From an uncultured Pseudoxanthomonas sp. (lineage in GTDB: Bacteria; Pseudomonadota; Gammaproteobacteria; Xanthomonadales; Xanthomonadaceae), in assembly GCA_937975725.1 (NCBI GenBank), contig CALJUL010000060.1, forward strand, positions 1 to 46,070: DNA of 46,070 nucleotides. The letters are read 5' to 3'. Shown piece by piece: positions 15,044-23,813 of the stretch. Every line of letters starts with the position of its first letter. Position 1 is the stretch's first letter. Under the pieces are notes generated by a model. That model was given only the letters and a program-made list of their open reading frames with translations, did not search any database and had not been told where the DNA came from. The position numbers and the translations under genes are program-made.

Positions 15044-15886
15044 CTACCCATTCTCCTGCAACGCCAACTGCATATCCTGCTGCCGGCGCTTCTCCTCACG
15101 GTACATGAACCACCAGCCGATGAGCGCGGCGAGGGTGACCACCAGGATCATCAGTGTGGCGAGGGCGTTGATCTTCGGGCTCAAGCCCAGGCGCACCGAC
15201 GAGAACACCTTCATCGGCAGCGTGGTGGAACTGGGGCCGGCGACGAAGCTGGCGATCACCACGTCGTCCAGCGACAGGGTGAAGGCCAGCAGCCAGCCCG
15301 ATACCAGCGCCGGCGCGATGATCGGCAGGGTGATCAGGAAGAACACCTTGATCCGGTTCGCGCCCAGGTCCATCGCCGCTTCCTCCAGCGACTTGTCCAG
15401 TTCGGACAGGCGCGAGGACACCACCACGGTGACGAAGGCCAGGGTGAAGGTGACGTGCGCGATCCAGATCGAGACGATGCCTCGCGGCTGCAGCCCGACC
15501 ACCTGCCCCAGCGAGACGAACATCAGCAGGATCGACAGGCCGATGATGACCTCGGGCATCACCAGCGGCGCGGTGATCAGCGCGCCGAACAGGGTCTTGC
15601 CCGGGAAGCGCCGCATCCGCGTCATCACCAGCGCGGCCATCGTGCCCAGCACCACCGCCGCGGTCGCGGTCCAGAACGCCACCTTGATGCTGATCCACGC
15701 CGCGTCCAGCATCTGCTTGTCGCGGAACAGTTCGCCGTACCACTTGAACGAGAAGCCGGACCACACCGTGGCCAGGCGCGACTCGTTGAAGGAGTACACC
15801 ATCAGGATGGCCACCGGCGCGTACAGGAACACGAAGCCCAGCCCCAGCACCGTCCAGTTGACGGCGCGCCGCCCGATCCGGCTCAT
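15044..15886 (-). CDS. potI: Polyamine ABC transporter permease PotI/SpuH
   Basis: A 280-residue inner-membrane permease with six predicted helices. The EAA loop reads LEEAAMDLGANRIKVFFLITLPIIAPAL (about 178-205) and docks on the ATPase. MSFNES/YSFNESR near residue 32 and LSLDDVVIASFVAGP near 223-237 are typical of the PotC/PotI group. It would form the channel together with PotH. Its ATG overlaps the TGA of potH in an ATGA, so the two are translated in a coupled way. Last gene of the uptake operon before the sad gene. Confidence 0.93.
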   Translation of the reverse strand: MSRIGRRAVNWTVLGLGFVFLYAPVAILMVYSFNESRLATVWSGFSFKWYGELFRDKQMLDAAWISIKVAFWTATAAVVLGTMAALVMTRMRRFPGKTLFGALITAPLVMPEVIIGLSILLMFVSLGQVVGLQPRGIVSIWIAHVTFTLAFVTVVVSSRLSELDKSLEEAAMDLGANRIKVFFLITLPIIAPALVSGWLLAFTLSLDDVVIASFVAGPSSTTLPMKVFSSVRLGLSPKINALATLMILVVTLAALIGWWFMYREEKRRQQDMQLALQENG

Positions 15887-16797
15887 GTCAGCCTCCCTTC
15901 CATCTCGCGCTGCTGCACCCGGTTGAAGATCAGGATCGGGATCAGCAGCAGGATCAGCATGACGATGGCCACGGCCGAGGCCGCGGGCCAGTCGCGGTTG
16001 TTGAAGAACTCGCCCCACAGCACGCGGCCGATCATCAGCGTGTCCGGCCCGCCCAGCAGTTCCGGGATGACGAACTCGCCCACCGCCGGGATCATCACCA
16101 GCATGCAGCCGGCGACGATGCCGGCCCGCGACAGCGGCAGGGTGATGGTGAAGAACGCCCTCCACGGCTTGGCGCCCAGGTCGTAGGCGGCCTCCAGCAG
16201 GCGCTGGTCGTGCTTGACCAGGTTGGTGTACAGCGGCAGCACCATGAACGGCAGGTAGCAGTAGACGATGCCGATGTAGGCGGCCATCGGCGTGTACAGG
16301 ATCTGCAGCGGCTCGTCGATGAGGCCGATCTTCATCAGCAGGTTGTTGAGCAGGCCGTTGTTCTTGAGGATGCCGATCCAGGCGTAGACGCGGATCAGGA
16401 ACGAGGTCCACGACGGCAGCACCACCAGCATCATGGCGATATTGCGCGAGGAAGCCGGCAGCCGGGCGATCACGTAGGCGATGGGGTAGCCGACCAGCAG
16501 CGCGAGGAAGGTGGAGATGGCCGCGATCTTGATCGAGCTCAGGTAGGCCTCGACGTACTGCGAGTCGGTGAACAGCGCCGTGTAGTTGCCCAGGTTGAGC
16601 TTGAGCGTGAGCGCCTCGTCGATGTATTCCAGGATCGGCGTGTACGGCGGCATCGCGATCGCCAGCTTGGCGAAGGAGATCTTCAGCACGATCAGGAACG
16701 GGATGGCGAAGAACAACAGCAGCCACACGTAGGGCACCGAGATCACGCCCCAGCGCGGCCCCGGCAGGCGCTTGGACAGCGAACGGAGGATGTTCAT
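15883..16797 (-). CDS. potH: Polyamine ABC transporter permease PotH/SpuG
   Basis: A 304-residue permease with six membrane helices and the EAA motif LLEAAYDLGAKPWRAFFTITLPLSRAGI (about 204-231), the PotB/PotH type. The ATG at 16797 is preferred to a longer opening at 16833 because it overlaps the stop of potG (ATGA) and has GGAGGATG-like bases before it. It pairs with PotI as the membrane core of the putrescine/spermidine importer. Confidence 0.93.
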   Translation of the reverse strand: MNILRSLSKRLPGPRWGVISVPYVWLLLFFAIPFLIVLKISFAKLAIAMPPYTPILEYIDEALTLKLNLGNYTALFTDSQYVEAYLSSIKIAAISTFLALLVGYPIAYVIARLPASSRNIAMMLVVLPSWTSFLIRVYAWIGILKNNGLLNNLLMKIGLIDEPLQILYTPMAAYIGIVYCYLPFMVLPLYTNLVKHDQRLLEAAYDLGAKPWRAFFTITLPLSRAGIVAGCMLVMIPAVGEFVIPELLGGPDTLMIGRVLWGEFFNNRDWPAASAVAIVMLILLLIPILIFNRVQQREMEGRLT

Positions 16798-17936
16798 GAG
16801 GTCAGCACCACGCCGTCGTTGTCGCCCCACCACACCCAGACCTCGTCGTTCCAGGTCAGGCCCTCGCTGGCCCAGCGCTGCACGTTGGCGAAGTTGGCCA
16901 TGAACTTGTAGCCGCTGGGCAGGCGCACGTGGTAGACGGAATGACTGCCGAAGTAGGCGATGTCCTCGATCGTGCCGCGCGCCTTGTTGTACGGCTGCTC
17001 CGGCTCCTGCTTGCCGATGCCCAGCTTCTCCGGACGCACCGCGAAGCCCACCTCCTGCCCTTCGAACCCGGAGATGCCGTGGCCGATGTAGACCGGCACC
17101 GGCAACTGCGGCGAGCGGATGGTCACGTAGTCGGACTCGTCGTCCTCGACCACCCCCTCGATAAGGTTGACCGAGCCGATGAACTCGGCGGCGAAGCGGC
17201 TGGTGGGCTGCTCGTAGATCTCGTCGGGCGTGCCGACCTGGCGGATCCAGCCCTGGTCCATCAGCGCGATGCGGGTGGCCATGGTCATGGCCTCCTCCTG
17301 GTCGTGGGTGACCATCACGCAGGTCACGCCGGACTTCTCGATGATGCTGACCAGTTCCAGTTGCATCTGCGAGCGCAGCTTCTTGTCCAGCGCGCCCATC
17401 GGCTCGTCGAGCAGCAGCAGCTTGGGTCCCTTCGCCAGCGAGCGCGCCAGTGCCACGCGCTGCTGCTGGCCGCCGGAGAGCTGGTGCGGCTTGCGTTTGG
17501 CCAGCTTGCCCAGTTGCACCAGCGCCAGCATCTCCTCGACTCGCTTGCGGATGGCCTCCTTCGACAGCCCATCCTGCTTCAGGCCGAAGGCGATGTTCTG
17601 CTCCACCGTCATGTGCGGGAACAGCGCGTACGACTGGAACATCATGTTGAGCGGCCGTTCGTAAGGCGGCAGATCGTTGAGCAACTGCCCGTCCAGGAAG
17701 ATCTTGCCGGAGGTCGGCTTCTCGAAGCCCGCCAGGCAGCGCAGCAACGTGGACTTGCCGCTGCCCGAGCCGCCCAGCAGGGCGAAGATCTCGCCCTTGC
17801 GGATGGTCAGGTTGGTGTCGTCGACAGCGACGAAGCCGTCGAATTCCTTGCGCACGTCGACGATGCGCAGGTACTCCTGCGCGCTCGCCTTGCCGTTCGG
17901 TGCCACGTCCTTGCCGCCGTTGCCCTGCTCTGCCAT
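16794..17936 (-). CDS. potG: Polyamine ABC transporter ATP-binding protein PotG/SpuF
   Basis: A 380-residue ABC ATPase. Walker A is GGSGSGKST (about 55-63), the signature LSGGQQQRVALARSL (about 153-167), Walker B LLLLDEPMGALD (about 173-184) and the switch His in VMVTHDQEEA (about 208-217). The C-terminal 110 residues form the TOBE-like regulatory domain found in PotA/PotG. It couples ATP hydrolysis to polyamine import. The ATG at 17936 has only a weak GGGG upstream. The sequence around this start occurs a second time near 18112, where it leads to a short aborted frame, so the potF-potG junction appears to have been duplicated. Downstream it overlaps potH by four bases. Confidence 0.94.
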   Translation of the reverse strand: MAEQGNGGKDVAPNGKASAQEYLRIVDVRKEFDGFVAVDDTNLTIRKGEIFALLGGSGSGKSTLLRCLAGFEKPTSGKIFLDGQLLNDLPPYERPLNMMFQSYALFPHMTVEQNIAFGLKQDGLSKEAIRKRVEEMLALVQLGKLAKRKPHQLSGGQQQRVALARSLAKGPKLLLLDEPMGALDKKLRSQMQLELVSIIEKSGVTCVMVTHDQEEAMTMATRIALMDQGWIRQVGTPDEIYEQPTSRFAAEFIGSVNLIEGVVEDDESDYVTIRSPQLPVPVYIGHGISGFEGQEVGFAVRPEKLGIGKQEPEQPYNKARGTIEDIAYFGSHSVYHVRLPSGYKFMANFANVQRWASEGLTWNDEVWVWWGDNDGVVLTS

Positions 17937-18185
17937 GTGGTGTGCCCCGGTTCTGATCGTGTAGGACGGATGTGCCGGTCAGTCGCCCGCTGCGCGGGCT
18001 GCAAGGTGGGTCAGTCGCGCCTTCGGCGCTGTCAGCAGGCGTTGTCGCGCGCTGCCGACAGGCGGCGAAGCTGCCGACTCACCCTCTCGGCTGCTCTTTC
18101 ACTTTTTCTGCCATGTGTTGTGCTCCGATTCTGATCGTGTGGGACGGATGGGGCAGTCAGTCGCACGCTGCTGACAGGCGGCGAA
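17929..18185 (-). repeat. Tandem duplication of the potG start region
   Basis: The stretch starting CTGCCATGTG at about 17931 recurs at about 18109. It shares TTCTGATCGTGT, GGACGGATG and CAGTCAGTCGC-type segments in order, at roughly 70-80 percent identity, with a period near 180 bases. Each copy contains a minus-strand ATG beginning Met-Ala-Glu. The segment with GACAGGCGGCGAAG and GCCGACTCAC also occurs in both copies and, more diverged, between the two potF genes near 19490-19610. Confidence 0.7.
18079..18114 (-). pseudogene. Fossil of a potG start (11 codons) or leader peptide
   Basis: On the minus strand ATG at 18114 opens MAEKVKEQPRG and stops at TGA (18079-18081). The upstream bases match those before the real potG start, whose protein begins MAEQGNGGKD. 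The likely reading is a leftover of a duplicated potF-potG junction. A translated upstream open reading frame is possible but there is no direct evidence for it. Confidence 0.5.
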
Positions 18186-18221
18186 GCCGCCGACTCACCT
18201 CCTCACCCCTCACCGCCTTCC

Positions 18222-19340
18222 TCACTTGCCCGTCTTCAGTTCCGTCCAGATGCGCGTGTACTGGCGGTCCACTTCCGGCGGGATGATGGCGAAGGTGAAC
18301 AGCTTGGCCTCCACTTCCGGCGTGGGATAGATGGTCGTGTCCTCGGTGATGCTCTTGTCCATCAGCGCCTTGGACTTGGGAATGGCGTTGGGGTAGCTGA
18401 TGAAGTTGGAGTTCTTCGCCATCACCTGCGGGTCCAGCAGGTAGTTGATGAAGGCGTAGGCCTGCTCGATGTGCTTGGCGTCCTTGGGGATGGACAGCAT
18501 GTCGAACCACTGCGGCGCGCCTTCCCTGGGGATGGCATAAGCGATGTTGACGCCGTTGCCGGCCTCGGCGGCGCGGTCGCGCGCCTGGATGATGTCGCCG
18601 GACCAGCCCACCACCAGGCAGGTATCGCCGTTGGCCATGGCGTCGATGTACTGCGAGGAATGGAAGTTGGTGACGTAGGGCCGGATCGACTTGAGCAGCG
18701 CGGCGGCCTTGTCGATCACCGCCGGGTCGGTGCTGTTGGGGTCTTCGCCCAGGTAGTTCAGCGCGACCGGGATGATCTCCGACGGCGTGTCCAGCAGGGT
18801 CACGCCGCAGTCCTTCAGCTTGGCGATGTTCTCCGGCTTGAACACGATGTCCAGGCTGTTGGCGATGTCGGTGTTGCCGAACGCCGCCTTCACCTTGTCC
18901 ACGTTGTAGCCGATGCCGGTGGTGCCCCACATGTAGGGCACGGCGTACTGGTTGCCCGGGTCCTGGTTCTCCAGCCGCTTCATGATGGCCGGGTCCAGGT
19001 TGGCGTAGTTGGGGATCTTCGACTTGTCCAGCGGCATGAACACGCCTGCCTGGATCTGCCGGCCCAGGAAGTTCAGCGTGGGCACCACCACGTCGTAGCC
19101 GCTGCTGCCGGCCAGCAGCTTGGTTTCCAGCACTTCGTTGCTGTCGAACACGTCGTAGGTCACCTTGATGCCGGTGGCCTTCTCGAACTCGGGGATGGTG
19201 TCCTCGGCGATGTAGTCGGACCAGTTGTAGACGTTGACCTGCCCGCCGCCGGCCGCATCGCCGCCTTCACTGCCGGACTTGCCGCCGCACGCGGCGAGGG
19301 TGCACAGGGCCAGGGTGGTTGCCAGTACGCGCAGTTTCAT
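18222..19340 (-). CDS. potF: Polyamine-binding lipoprotein PotF/SpuE (downstream copy)
   Basis: A 372-residue substrate-binding protein of the PotF/PotD family. The signal peptide ends in LCTLAAC, a lipobox (Cys about 19), followed by a Gly/Ser-rich linker, so it is lipid-anchored in the periplasm. NVYNWSDYIAEDT (Trp-Ser-Asp-Tyr of the polyamine pocket), VVGWSGDIIQARDRA and EGAPQWFDML are pocket segments shared with E. coli PotF and Pseudomonas SpuD/SpuE. The ATG at 19340 follows GGAGAG. It lies directly downstream of a very similar gene, roughly three quarters identical. In the Pseudomonas spu operon the second copy (SpuE) prefers spermidine, so this copy may too, which is inference from position. 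Confidence 0.93.
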   Translation of the reverse strand: MKLRVLATTLALCTLAACGGKSGSEGGDAAGGGQVNVYNWSDYIAEDTIPEFEKATGIKVTYDVFDSNEVLETKLLAGSSGYDVVVPTLNFLGRQIQAGVFMPLDKSKIPNYANLDPAIMKRLENQDPGNQYAVPYMWGTTGIGYNVDKVKAAFGNTDIANSLDIVFKPENIAKLKDCGVTLLDTPSEIIPVALNYLGEDPNSTDPAVIDKAAALLKSIRPYVTNFHSSQYIDAMANGDTCLVVGWSGDIIQARDRAAEAGNGVNIAYAIPREGAPQWFDMLSIPKDAKHIEQAYAFINYLLDPQVMAKNSNFISYPNAIPKSKALMDKSITEDTTIYPTPEVEAKLFTFAIIPPEVDRQYTRIWTELKTGK

Positions 19341-19613
19341 CCATCTCTCTCCGTTCGGCCCGCGAGGGCGGTGGTGATGTGGTCCCGGCACCGGCCTCGG
19401 CCGCCGCGGGCGTGCTGTCATTGCTGTGGCCGGTTCCGTGCCGCTCGGCTCCCGTTTCTTCCCCTTCCCCTTACCTAGTTGCCGGTCAGTCGCTCGCTGC
19501 GCGTGCTGCAAGGAGGTCAGTCGCGCCTCCGACGCTGTCAGCGGAAGCCGCATCCCTGCCTGCTGACAGGCGGCGGAGCCGCCGGCTCGCCTCCTCACTC
19601 CTGACCGCCTTCC
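19341..19613. repeat. Spacer between the two potF genes, sharing sequence with the potF-potG spacer
   Basis: No gene is seen. The part from about 19485 to 19613 (GGTCAGTCGC, GCTGACAGGCGGCG, CCGCCTTCCTCAC) matches the region 18160-18221 that follows the other potF gene. The two potF genes therefore share their 3' flank as well as coding sequence, as expected for a tandem duplication. Confidence 0.65.
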
Positions 19614-20720
19614 TCACCTGCCCGTCTTCAGCTCCGTCCAGATGCGCGTGTACTGGCGGTCCACTTCCGGCGGCAGCACCGCGAAGGTGAACAGTTTGGC
19701 GTCCACCTCCGGCGGCGGGTAGATGCTGGTGTCCTCGCTGATGGAGGCTTCCACCATCGGTCGCGACGCCGGCACCGCGTTCGGATAGGTGACGTAGTTG
19801 GTGTTGGCCGCCGCCACCCGCGGCTCCAGCATGTAGTTGATGAAGGCGTAGGCTTCGTCCACGTGCTTGGCGTCCTTGGGAATGGCCATCATATCGAACC
19901 ACTGCGGCGCGCCTTCCTTGGGGATGGAATAGGCCACGTTGACGCCGTTGCCGGCCTCGGCGGCGCGGTCGCGCGCCTGGATGACGTCGCCCGACCAGCC
20001 CACCACCAGGCAGACGTCGCCGTTGGCGAGGTCGTTGATGTACGAGGACGAGTGGAAGTTGCGGATGTAGGGGCGGATCGACTTGAGCAGCGCGGTGGCC
20101 TTGTCGATCACCGCCGGATCGAAGCTGTGCGGGTCCTCGCCCAGGTAGTTCAGTGCGATCGGGATCAGTTCCGAGGGCGTGTCCAACACGGTGATGCCGC
20201 AGTCCTTCAGCTTGGCCGCGTTCTCCGGCTTGAACACCACGTCCCAGCTACCGGTCACGTCGGTGCTGCCGAAGATGGCCTTGATCTTGTCCACGTTGTA
20301 GCCGATGCCGCTGGTGCCCCACAGGTAGGGCACGGCGTACTGGTTGCCCGGGTCCTGCAGCGCGATGCGCTTGAGCATCTCCGGGTCGACGTTCTTCAGG
20401 TTGGGGATCCTGCTCTTGTCCAGCGGCATGAACACGCCGGCCTGGATCTGCCGGCCGAGGAAGCTCAGCGACGGCACCACCACGTCGTAGCCGCTGCTGC
20501 CGGCCAACAGCTTGGTCTCGACCATCTCGTCGCTGTCGAACACGTCGTAGGTGACCTTGATGCCGGTTTCCTTCTCGAACTCCGGCAGGGTGTCCTCGGC
20601 GATGTAGTCGGACCAGTTGTAGACGTTGAGGGTCCGGGTCGGTGCATCGCCGGCGTCCTTGCCGCCGCAGGCCGCCAGCACGGCGGCGGCCAGCACGACG
20701 GAGAGGGTCTTGAGCTTCAT
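19614..20720 (-). CDS. potF: Polyamine-binding lipoprotein PotF/SpuD (upstream copy)
   Basis: A 368-residue lipoprotein paralogue of the neighbouring binding protein. It has the lipobox VLAAC near residue 18, then NVYNWSDYIAEDTLPEFEKETG, a GWSGDVIQARDRA segment and EGAPQWFDMM. The sugar-binding-protein-like two-lobe fold delivers polyamines to PotGHI. The start ATG at 20720 has GGAG ten bases upstream and is preferred to the ATG at 20732. The two copies differ mainly in the N-terminal linker and in scattered positions such as NLKNVDPEML versus NYANLDPAIM, while the pocket is nearly unchanged. By analogy with SpuD this copy could be the putrescine binder. Confidence 0.93.
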   Translation of the reverse strand: MKLKTLSVVLAAAVLAACGGKDAGDAPTRTLNVYNWSDYIAEDTLPEFEKETGIKVTYDVFDSDEMVETKLLAGSSGYDVVVPSLSFLGRQIQAGVFMPLDKSRIPNLKNVDPEMLKRIALQDPGNQYAVPYLWGTSGIGYNVDKIKAIFGSTDVTGSWDVVFKPENAAKLKDCGITVLDTPSELIPIALNYLGEDPHSFDPAVIDKATALLKSIRPYIRNFHSSSYINDLANGDVCLVVGWSGDVIQARDRAAEAGNGVNVAYSIPKEGAPQWFDMMAIPKDAKHVDEAYAFINYMLEPRVAAANTNYVTYPNAVPASRPMVEASISEDTSIYPPPEVDAKLFTFAVLPPEVDRQYTRIWTELKTGR

Positions 20721-20799
20721 CGCGTTCTCCATGGAACAGGATCGGGGGATGGGACCATCATACGCCCGCGCTGCGGCGCCGTGACGCAGCGCACGCCGC

Positions 20800-22164
20800 T
20801 CAGAGCCCGAGGTCCGCCGCAGTGTCGTTCAACGCCTTCCACGTTTTCTCGAACAGTTCGTCCACCTGCTCCCGCGTCATCACCAGCGGCGGCGATAGCA
20901 GCATGGCGTCCCAGGTGGCGCGCAGGATTAGGCCGTGGCGCAGGGCGTGGTCGCGGCAGACCGGGCCGACCGTGCCGCGCTCCGGGAAGAACCGGCGGCT
21001 GCGCTTGTCCGGCACCAGTTCCAGCGCGCCGACCATGCCGGCGATGCGCGCCTGCCCGACCAGCCGGTGCTCGCCCAGTTCGGCCCAGCGCTGGGCCAGG
21101 TAGGGGGCGACCTCGGTCTTGGCGTGCTCGACGATCTTCTCGTCCTGCAGGATGCGGATGTTCTCCAGCGCCACCGCCGCACACACCGGGTGGCCGGAAT
21201 AGGTGGCGCCGTGCGCCAGCTCGCCGCCCTGCTCCTTCAGCACCTTCGCCACGCGGTCGTTGAACATGGCCGCGCCCAGCGGGATGTAGCCGGAGGTGAT
21301 GCCCTTGGCCACCGGCATAATGTCCGGCTGGAAGCCGAAGTACTGGCTGCCGAACCATTCGCCGGTACGGCCGAAGCCGCAGATCACTTCGTCGGCCACC
21401 AGCAGCACGTCGTACCGGCGGCAGATGCGCTCGATCTCGGGCCAGTAGGTCTTCGGCGGGATGTAGACGCCGATGGCGCCCATGATCGGCTCGCCGATGA
21501 AGGCGGCCACGCGCTCCGGGCCGAGTTCCAGGATCTTCTGCTCCAGCCGGCGCGCGGCGAGCAGGCCGTACTCGTCCTCGGACAGGTCGCCGCCGTCGGC
21601 GAACCAGAACGGCGGGTCGATGTGGTGGATGTCGGGGATCGGCAGCCCGCCCTGCTTGTGCATGCCCTTCATGCCGCCCAGGCTGGCGCCGGCCATGGTG
21701 GTGCCGTGGTAGCCGTCGTGGCGGCCGATGAAGATGTTCTTCTGCGGCTGGTCCTGCACCGCCCAGAAATGCCGGACCAGGCGCAGGATGGTGTCGTTGG
21801 CCTCGGAGCCGGAATTGACGAAGAAGGAATGGTTGATGTCGCCCGGCGCCAGCTCGGCCAGCTTGGCCGCCAGCTCGATGGTCGGCTCGGTGGTGCACTG
21901 GAAGAAGCTGTTGTAGTAGGCCAACTGCGTCATCTGCTTCGACGCGGCCTCGCCCAGTTCCCTGCGGCCGTAGCCGATGTTGACGCACCACAGCCCGGCG
22001 AAGGCGTCCAGCAGCCGGTTGCCGTCCGCGTCCCAAACGTAGCAGCCCTCGCCGCGGGTCAGGATGCGCGTGCCCCGCTTGGCCAGCGCGGCGTTGTCGT
22101 TGAAGGGGTGCAGGTGGTGCTCGGCGTCGAGCTTCTGCAGGGTGCGGGTGTCCAGGCGGGTCAT
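20800..22164 (-). CDS. spuC: Putrescine/polyamine-pyruvate aminotransferase SpuC
   Basis: A 454-residue class III, pyridoxal-phosphate-dependent transaminase. NSGSEANDT (about 117-125), RHDGYHGTTMAG (about 147-158), the Asp of VADEVICGFGRTG (about 255-267) and the Schiff-base Lys in MPVAKGITSGYIPLGAA (about 284-300) are in place. The closest known members are Pseudomonas SpuC-type enzymes, which move the amino group of putrescine (or cadaverine) to pyruvate, giving 4-aminobutanal and alanine. GGAG precedes the ATG. It sits between spuI and the binding-protein genes as in the Pseudomonas spu operon. It offers a transamination route next to the gamma-glutamylation route. Confidence 0.9.
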   Translation of the reverse strand: MTRLDTRTLQKLDAEHHLHPFNDNAALAKRGTRILTRGEGCYVWDADGNRLLDAFAGLWCVNIGYGRRELGEAASKQMTQLAYYNSFFQCTTEPTIELAAKLAELAPGDINHSFFVNSGSEANDTILRLVRHFWAVQDQPQKNIFIGRHDGYHGTTMAGASLGGMKGMHKQGGLPIPDIHHIDPPFWFADGGDLSEDEYGLLAARRLEQKILELGPERVAAFIGEPIMGAIGVYIPPKTYWPEIERICRRYDVLLVADEVICGFGRTGEWFGSQYFGFQPDIMPVAKGITSGYIPLGAAMFNDRVAKVLKEQGGELAHGATYSGHPVCAAVALENIRILQDEKIVEHAKTEVAPYLAQRWAELGEHRLVGQARIAGMVGALELVPDKRSRRFFPERGTVGPVCRDHALRHGLILRATWDAMLLSPPLVMTREQVDELFEKTWKALNDTAADLGL

Positions 22165-22183
22165 GTGGGCTCCAGGTGTCTAG

Positions 22184-22301
22184 CCCCTCTCCCACCGGGA
22201 GAGGGGTTGGGGAGAGGGGCAACGAAGCCGCGATGACCAACCGCCGCGGCCCATCACCCCTCATCCGGCGCTACGCGCCACCTTCTCCCGGAGGGAGAAG
22301 G
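22184..22301. repeat. Intergenic hairpin pair of the CCCTCTCCC family
   Basis: CCCCTCTCCC (22184-22193) pairs with GGGAGAGGGG (22197-22206) around ACC. A second hairpin, CCTTCTCCC/GGGAGAAGG, lies at 22281-22301. Both belong to a dispersed xanthomonad-type repeat and fill the 150-base gap between spuI and spuC, where they may affect transcript stability within the operon. Confidence 0.65.
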
Positions 22302-22314
22302 GAACAGCATTCAG

Positions 22315-23703
22315 TCAGACGTTCAACAACAGGAATTCCCGCTCCCACGAGCTGATCACGCGGAAGAAGGTCTCGTATTCCTTGCGCTTGACCGAGACGT
22401 AGGCGCGCACGAAGCGCGGCCCCAGCATCTCGTGCAGCGGCTTGCAGCCTTCCAGCTCGTCCAGCGCCTCGCCCAGCGAGCGCGGCAGGTCGTAGCCGGT
22501 CGCCTTGGCGCTGCCGGCGGTGGGGCCGGTGGGCTTGAGCTTGCCGCGGATGCCGAGCAGGCCGCAGGCCAGCGTCGCCGCCATCGCCAGGTAGGGATTG
22601 GCGTCGGAGCCGGCGAAGCGGCTCTCCACCCGCTGGTTCTCCGGCGTGTCCATCGGCACGCGCAGGCCGCAGGTGCGGTTGTCGTAGCCCCATTGCACGT
22701 TGCTAGGCGAGACCTCGCCGAACATCAGCCGGCGATAGGAATTGACGTTGGGCGCGAAGAACGCCATCGCCATCGGCACGTACTTCTGCAGCCCGCCCAG
22801 GTAGTGGCCGAACACCGTGCTGAACCGGCCTTCCTGCCTGCCGGTGAAGACGTTGCGCCCCTTGCGGTCCACCACGCTCTGGTGAATGTGCATGGCGCTG
22901 CCGGGCTCGTTCTCCATCGGCTTGGCCAGGAAGGTGGCATAGACGCCGTGACGCATCGCCGCCTCGCGCATGGTGCGCTTGAACAGGAACACCTGGTCGG
23001 CCAGTTGCAGCGCGCCGGCGTGGGTGAAGTTGACTTCCAGTTGCGCGGCGCCGGATTCGTGGATCAGCGTGTCCACGTCCAGTTCCATCGCCCCGCAGTA
23101 GTCGTACATCAGGTCGAGGATGGGGTCGAACTCGTTGACCGCGTCGATGGAGTACGACTGCCGCGCGGTCTCCGGGCGCCCGGAGCGGCCGGCCGGCGGC
23201 AGCAGCGGGAAATCCGGGTCGGTGTTCTTCTGCACCAGGAAGAACTCCAGTTCCGGCGCCACCACCGGGCGCAGGCCTTCCTTCTCGTATTCGGCCAGCA
23301 CCCGGCGCAGCACGTTGCGCGGCGCCAGTTCGTGCGGCCGGCCGTCCTTGGTGTAGCAGTCGTGGATGATCTGGGCGGTGGGATCGGTGGCCCACGGCAC
23401 CATGCGCACGGTGTCCGGGTCCGGGCGCAGGAACATGTCCGAATCCGACGGCGAGGTCAGTTCGTAGTAGTCGTCCGGATAGTCGCCGGTGACGGTGGTG
23501 GCGAAGATGCCTTCCGGCAGGCGGGTGCCATAGTCGTGGCTGAACTTGTCGGCCGGGATGATCTTGCCGCGCGCGTTGCCGGTGATGTCGGGCACCAGGC
23601 ACTCGACCTCGGTGATGCGGCGCTCCTTCAGCCAGCGGCGCAACGAACTTTCGGCGGGCTCGGCGGTTTCGGACTTTCTTCGTGGTGTCTGTTTCGGGCT
23701 CAT
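22315..23703 (-). CDS. spuI: Glutamate-polyamine ligase of the SpuI type (glutamine synthetase family)
   Basis: A 462-residue glutamine-synthetase-like enzyme. The N-terminal part reads ITEVECLVPDITGNARGK and TVTGDYPDDYYEL. The metal/glutamate-site segments PELEFFLV, GAAQLEVNF, PGSAMHIHQS and NVNSYRRL are present, and it ends in VISSWEREFLLLNV. It matches Pseudomonas SpuI far better than E. coli PuuA, and SpuI-type enzymes gamma-glutamylate polyamines. A second ligase of the PuuA/SpuB type is encoded divergently at 24787, so the cluster holds two families of the same reaction, perhaps with different polyamine preference. The ATG at 23703 gives the usual length. spuA is 110 bases upstream on the same strand. 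Confidence 0.88.
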   Translation of the reverse strand: MSPKQTPRRKSETAEPAESSLRRWLKERRITEVECLVPDITGNARGKIIPADKFSHDYGTRLPEGIFATTVTGDYPDDYYELTSPSDSDMFLRPDPDTVRMVPWATDPTAQIIHDCYTKDGRPHELAPRNVLRRVLAEYEKEGLRPVVAPELEFFLVQKNTDPDFPLLPPAGRSGRPETARQSYSIDAVNEFDPILDLMYDYCGAMELDVDTLIHESGAAQLEVNFTHAGALQLADQVFLFKRTMREAAMRHGVYATFLAKPMENEPGSAMHIHQSVVDRKGRNVFTGRQEGRFSTVFGHYLGGLQKYVPMAMAFFAPNVNSYRRLMFGEVSPSNVQWGYDNRTCGLRVPMDTPENQRVESRFAGSDANPYLAMAATLACGLLGIRGKLKPTGPTAGSAKATGYDLPRSLGEALDELEGCKPLHEMLGPRFVRAYVSVKRKEYETFFRVISSWEREFLLLNV

Positions 23704-23813
23704 GGCGGATGCGTGCGGGAAGGAAGAGGGCCGGCGCGGTCAGCGGCCGGACGGCGACGGCGCAGGCGCGGTGCGGCCTGCGCGTCCTTTCCATGGCGGC
23801 GGGTGCCGCCGCT

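Noticed and set aside
13491..15926. Very long plus-strand open frame (over 800 codons) across sad and potI
   Set aside because: It is the antisense of two well-recognised genes. High third-position GC removes stops in the opposite frame; the translation is Arg/His/Gln/Ala-rich without any domain.
17937..19613. Possible CRISPR array from repeated segments between pot genes
   Set aside because: Only two or three diverged copies with irregular spacing, better explained by tandem duplication of gene junctions.
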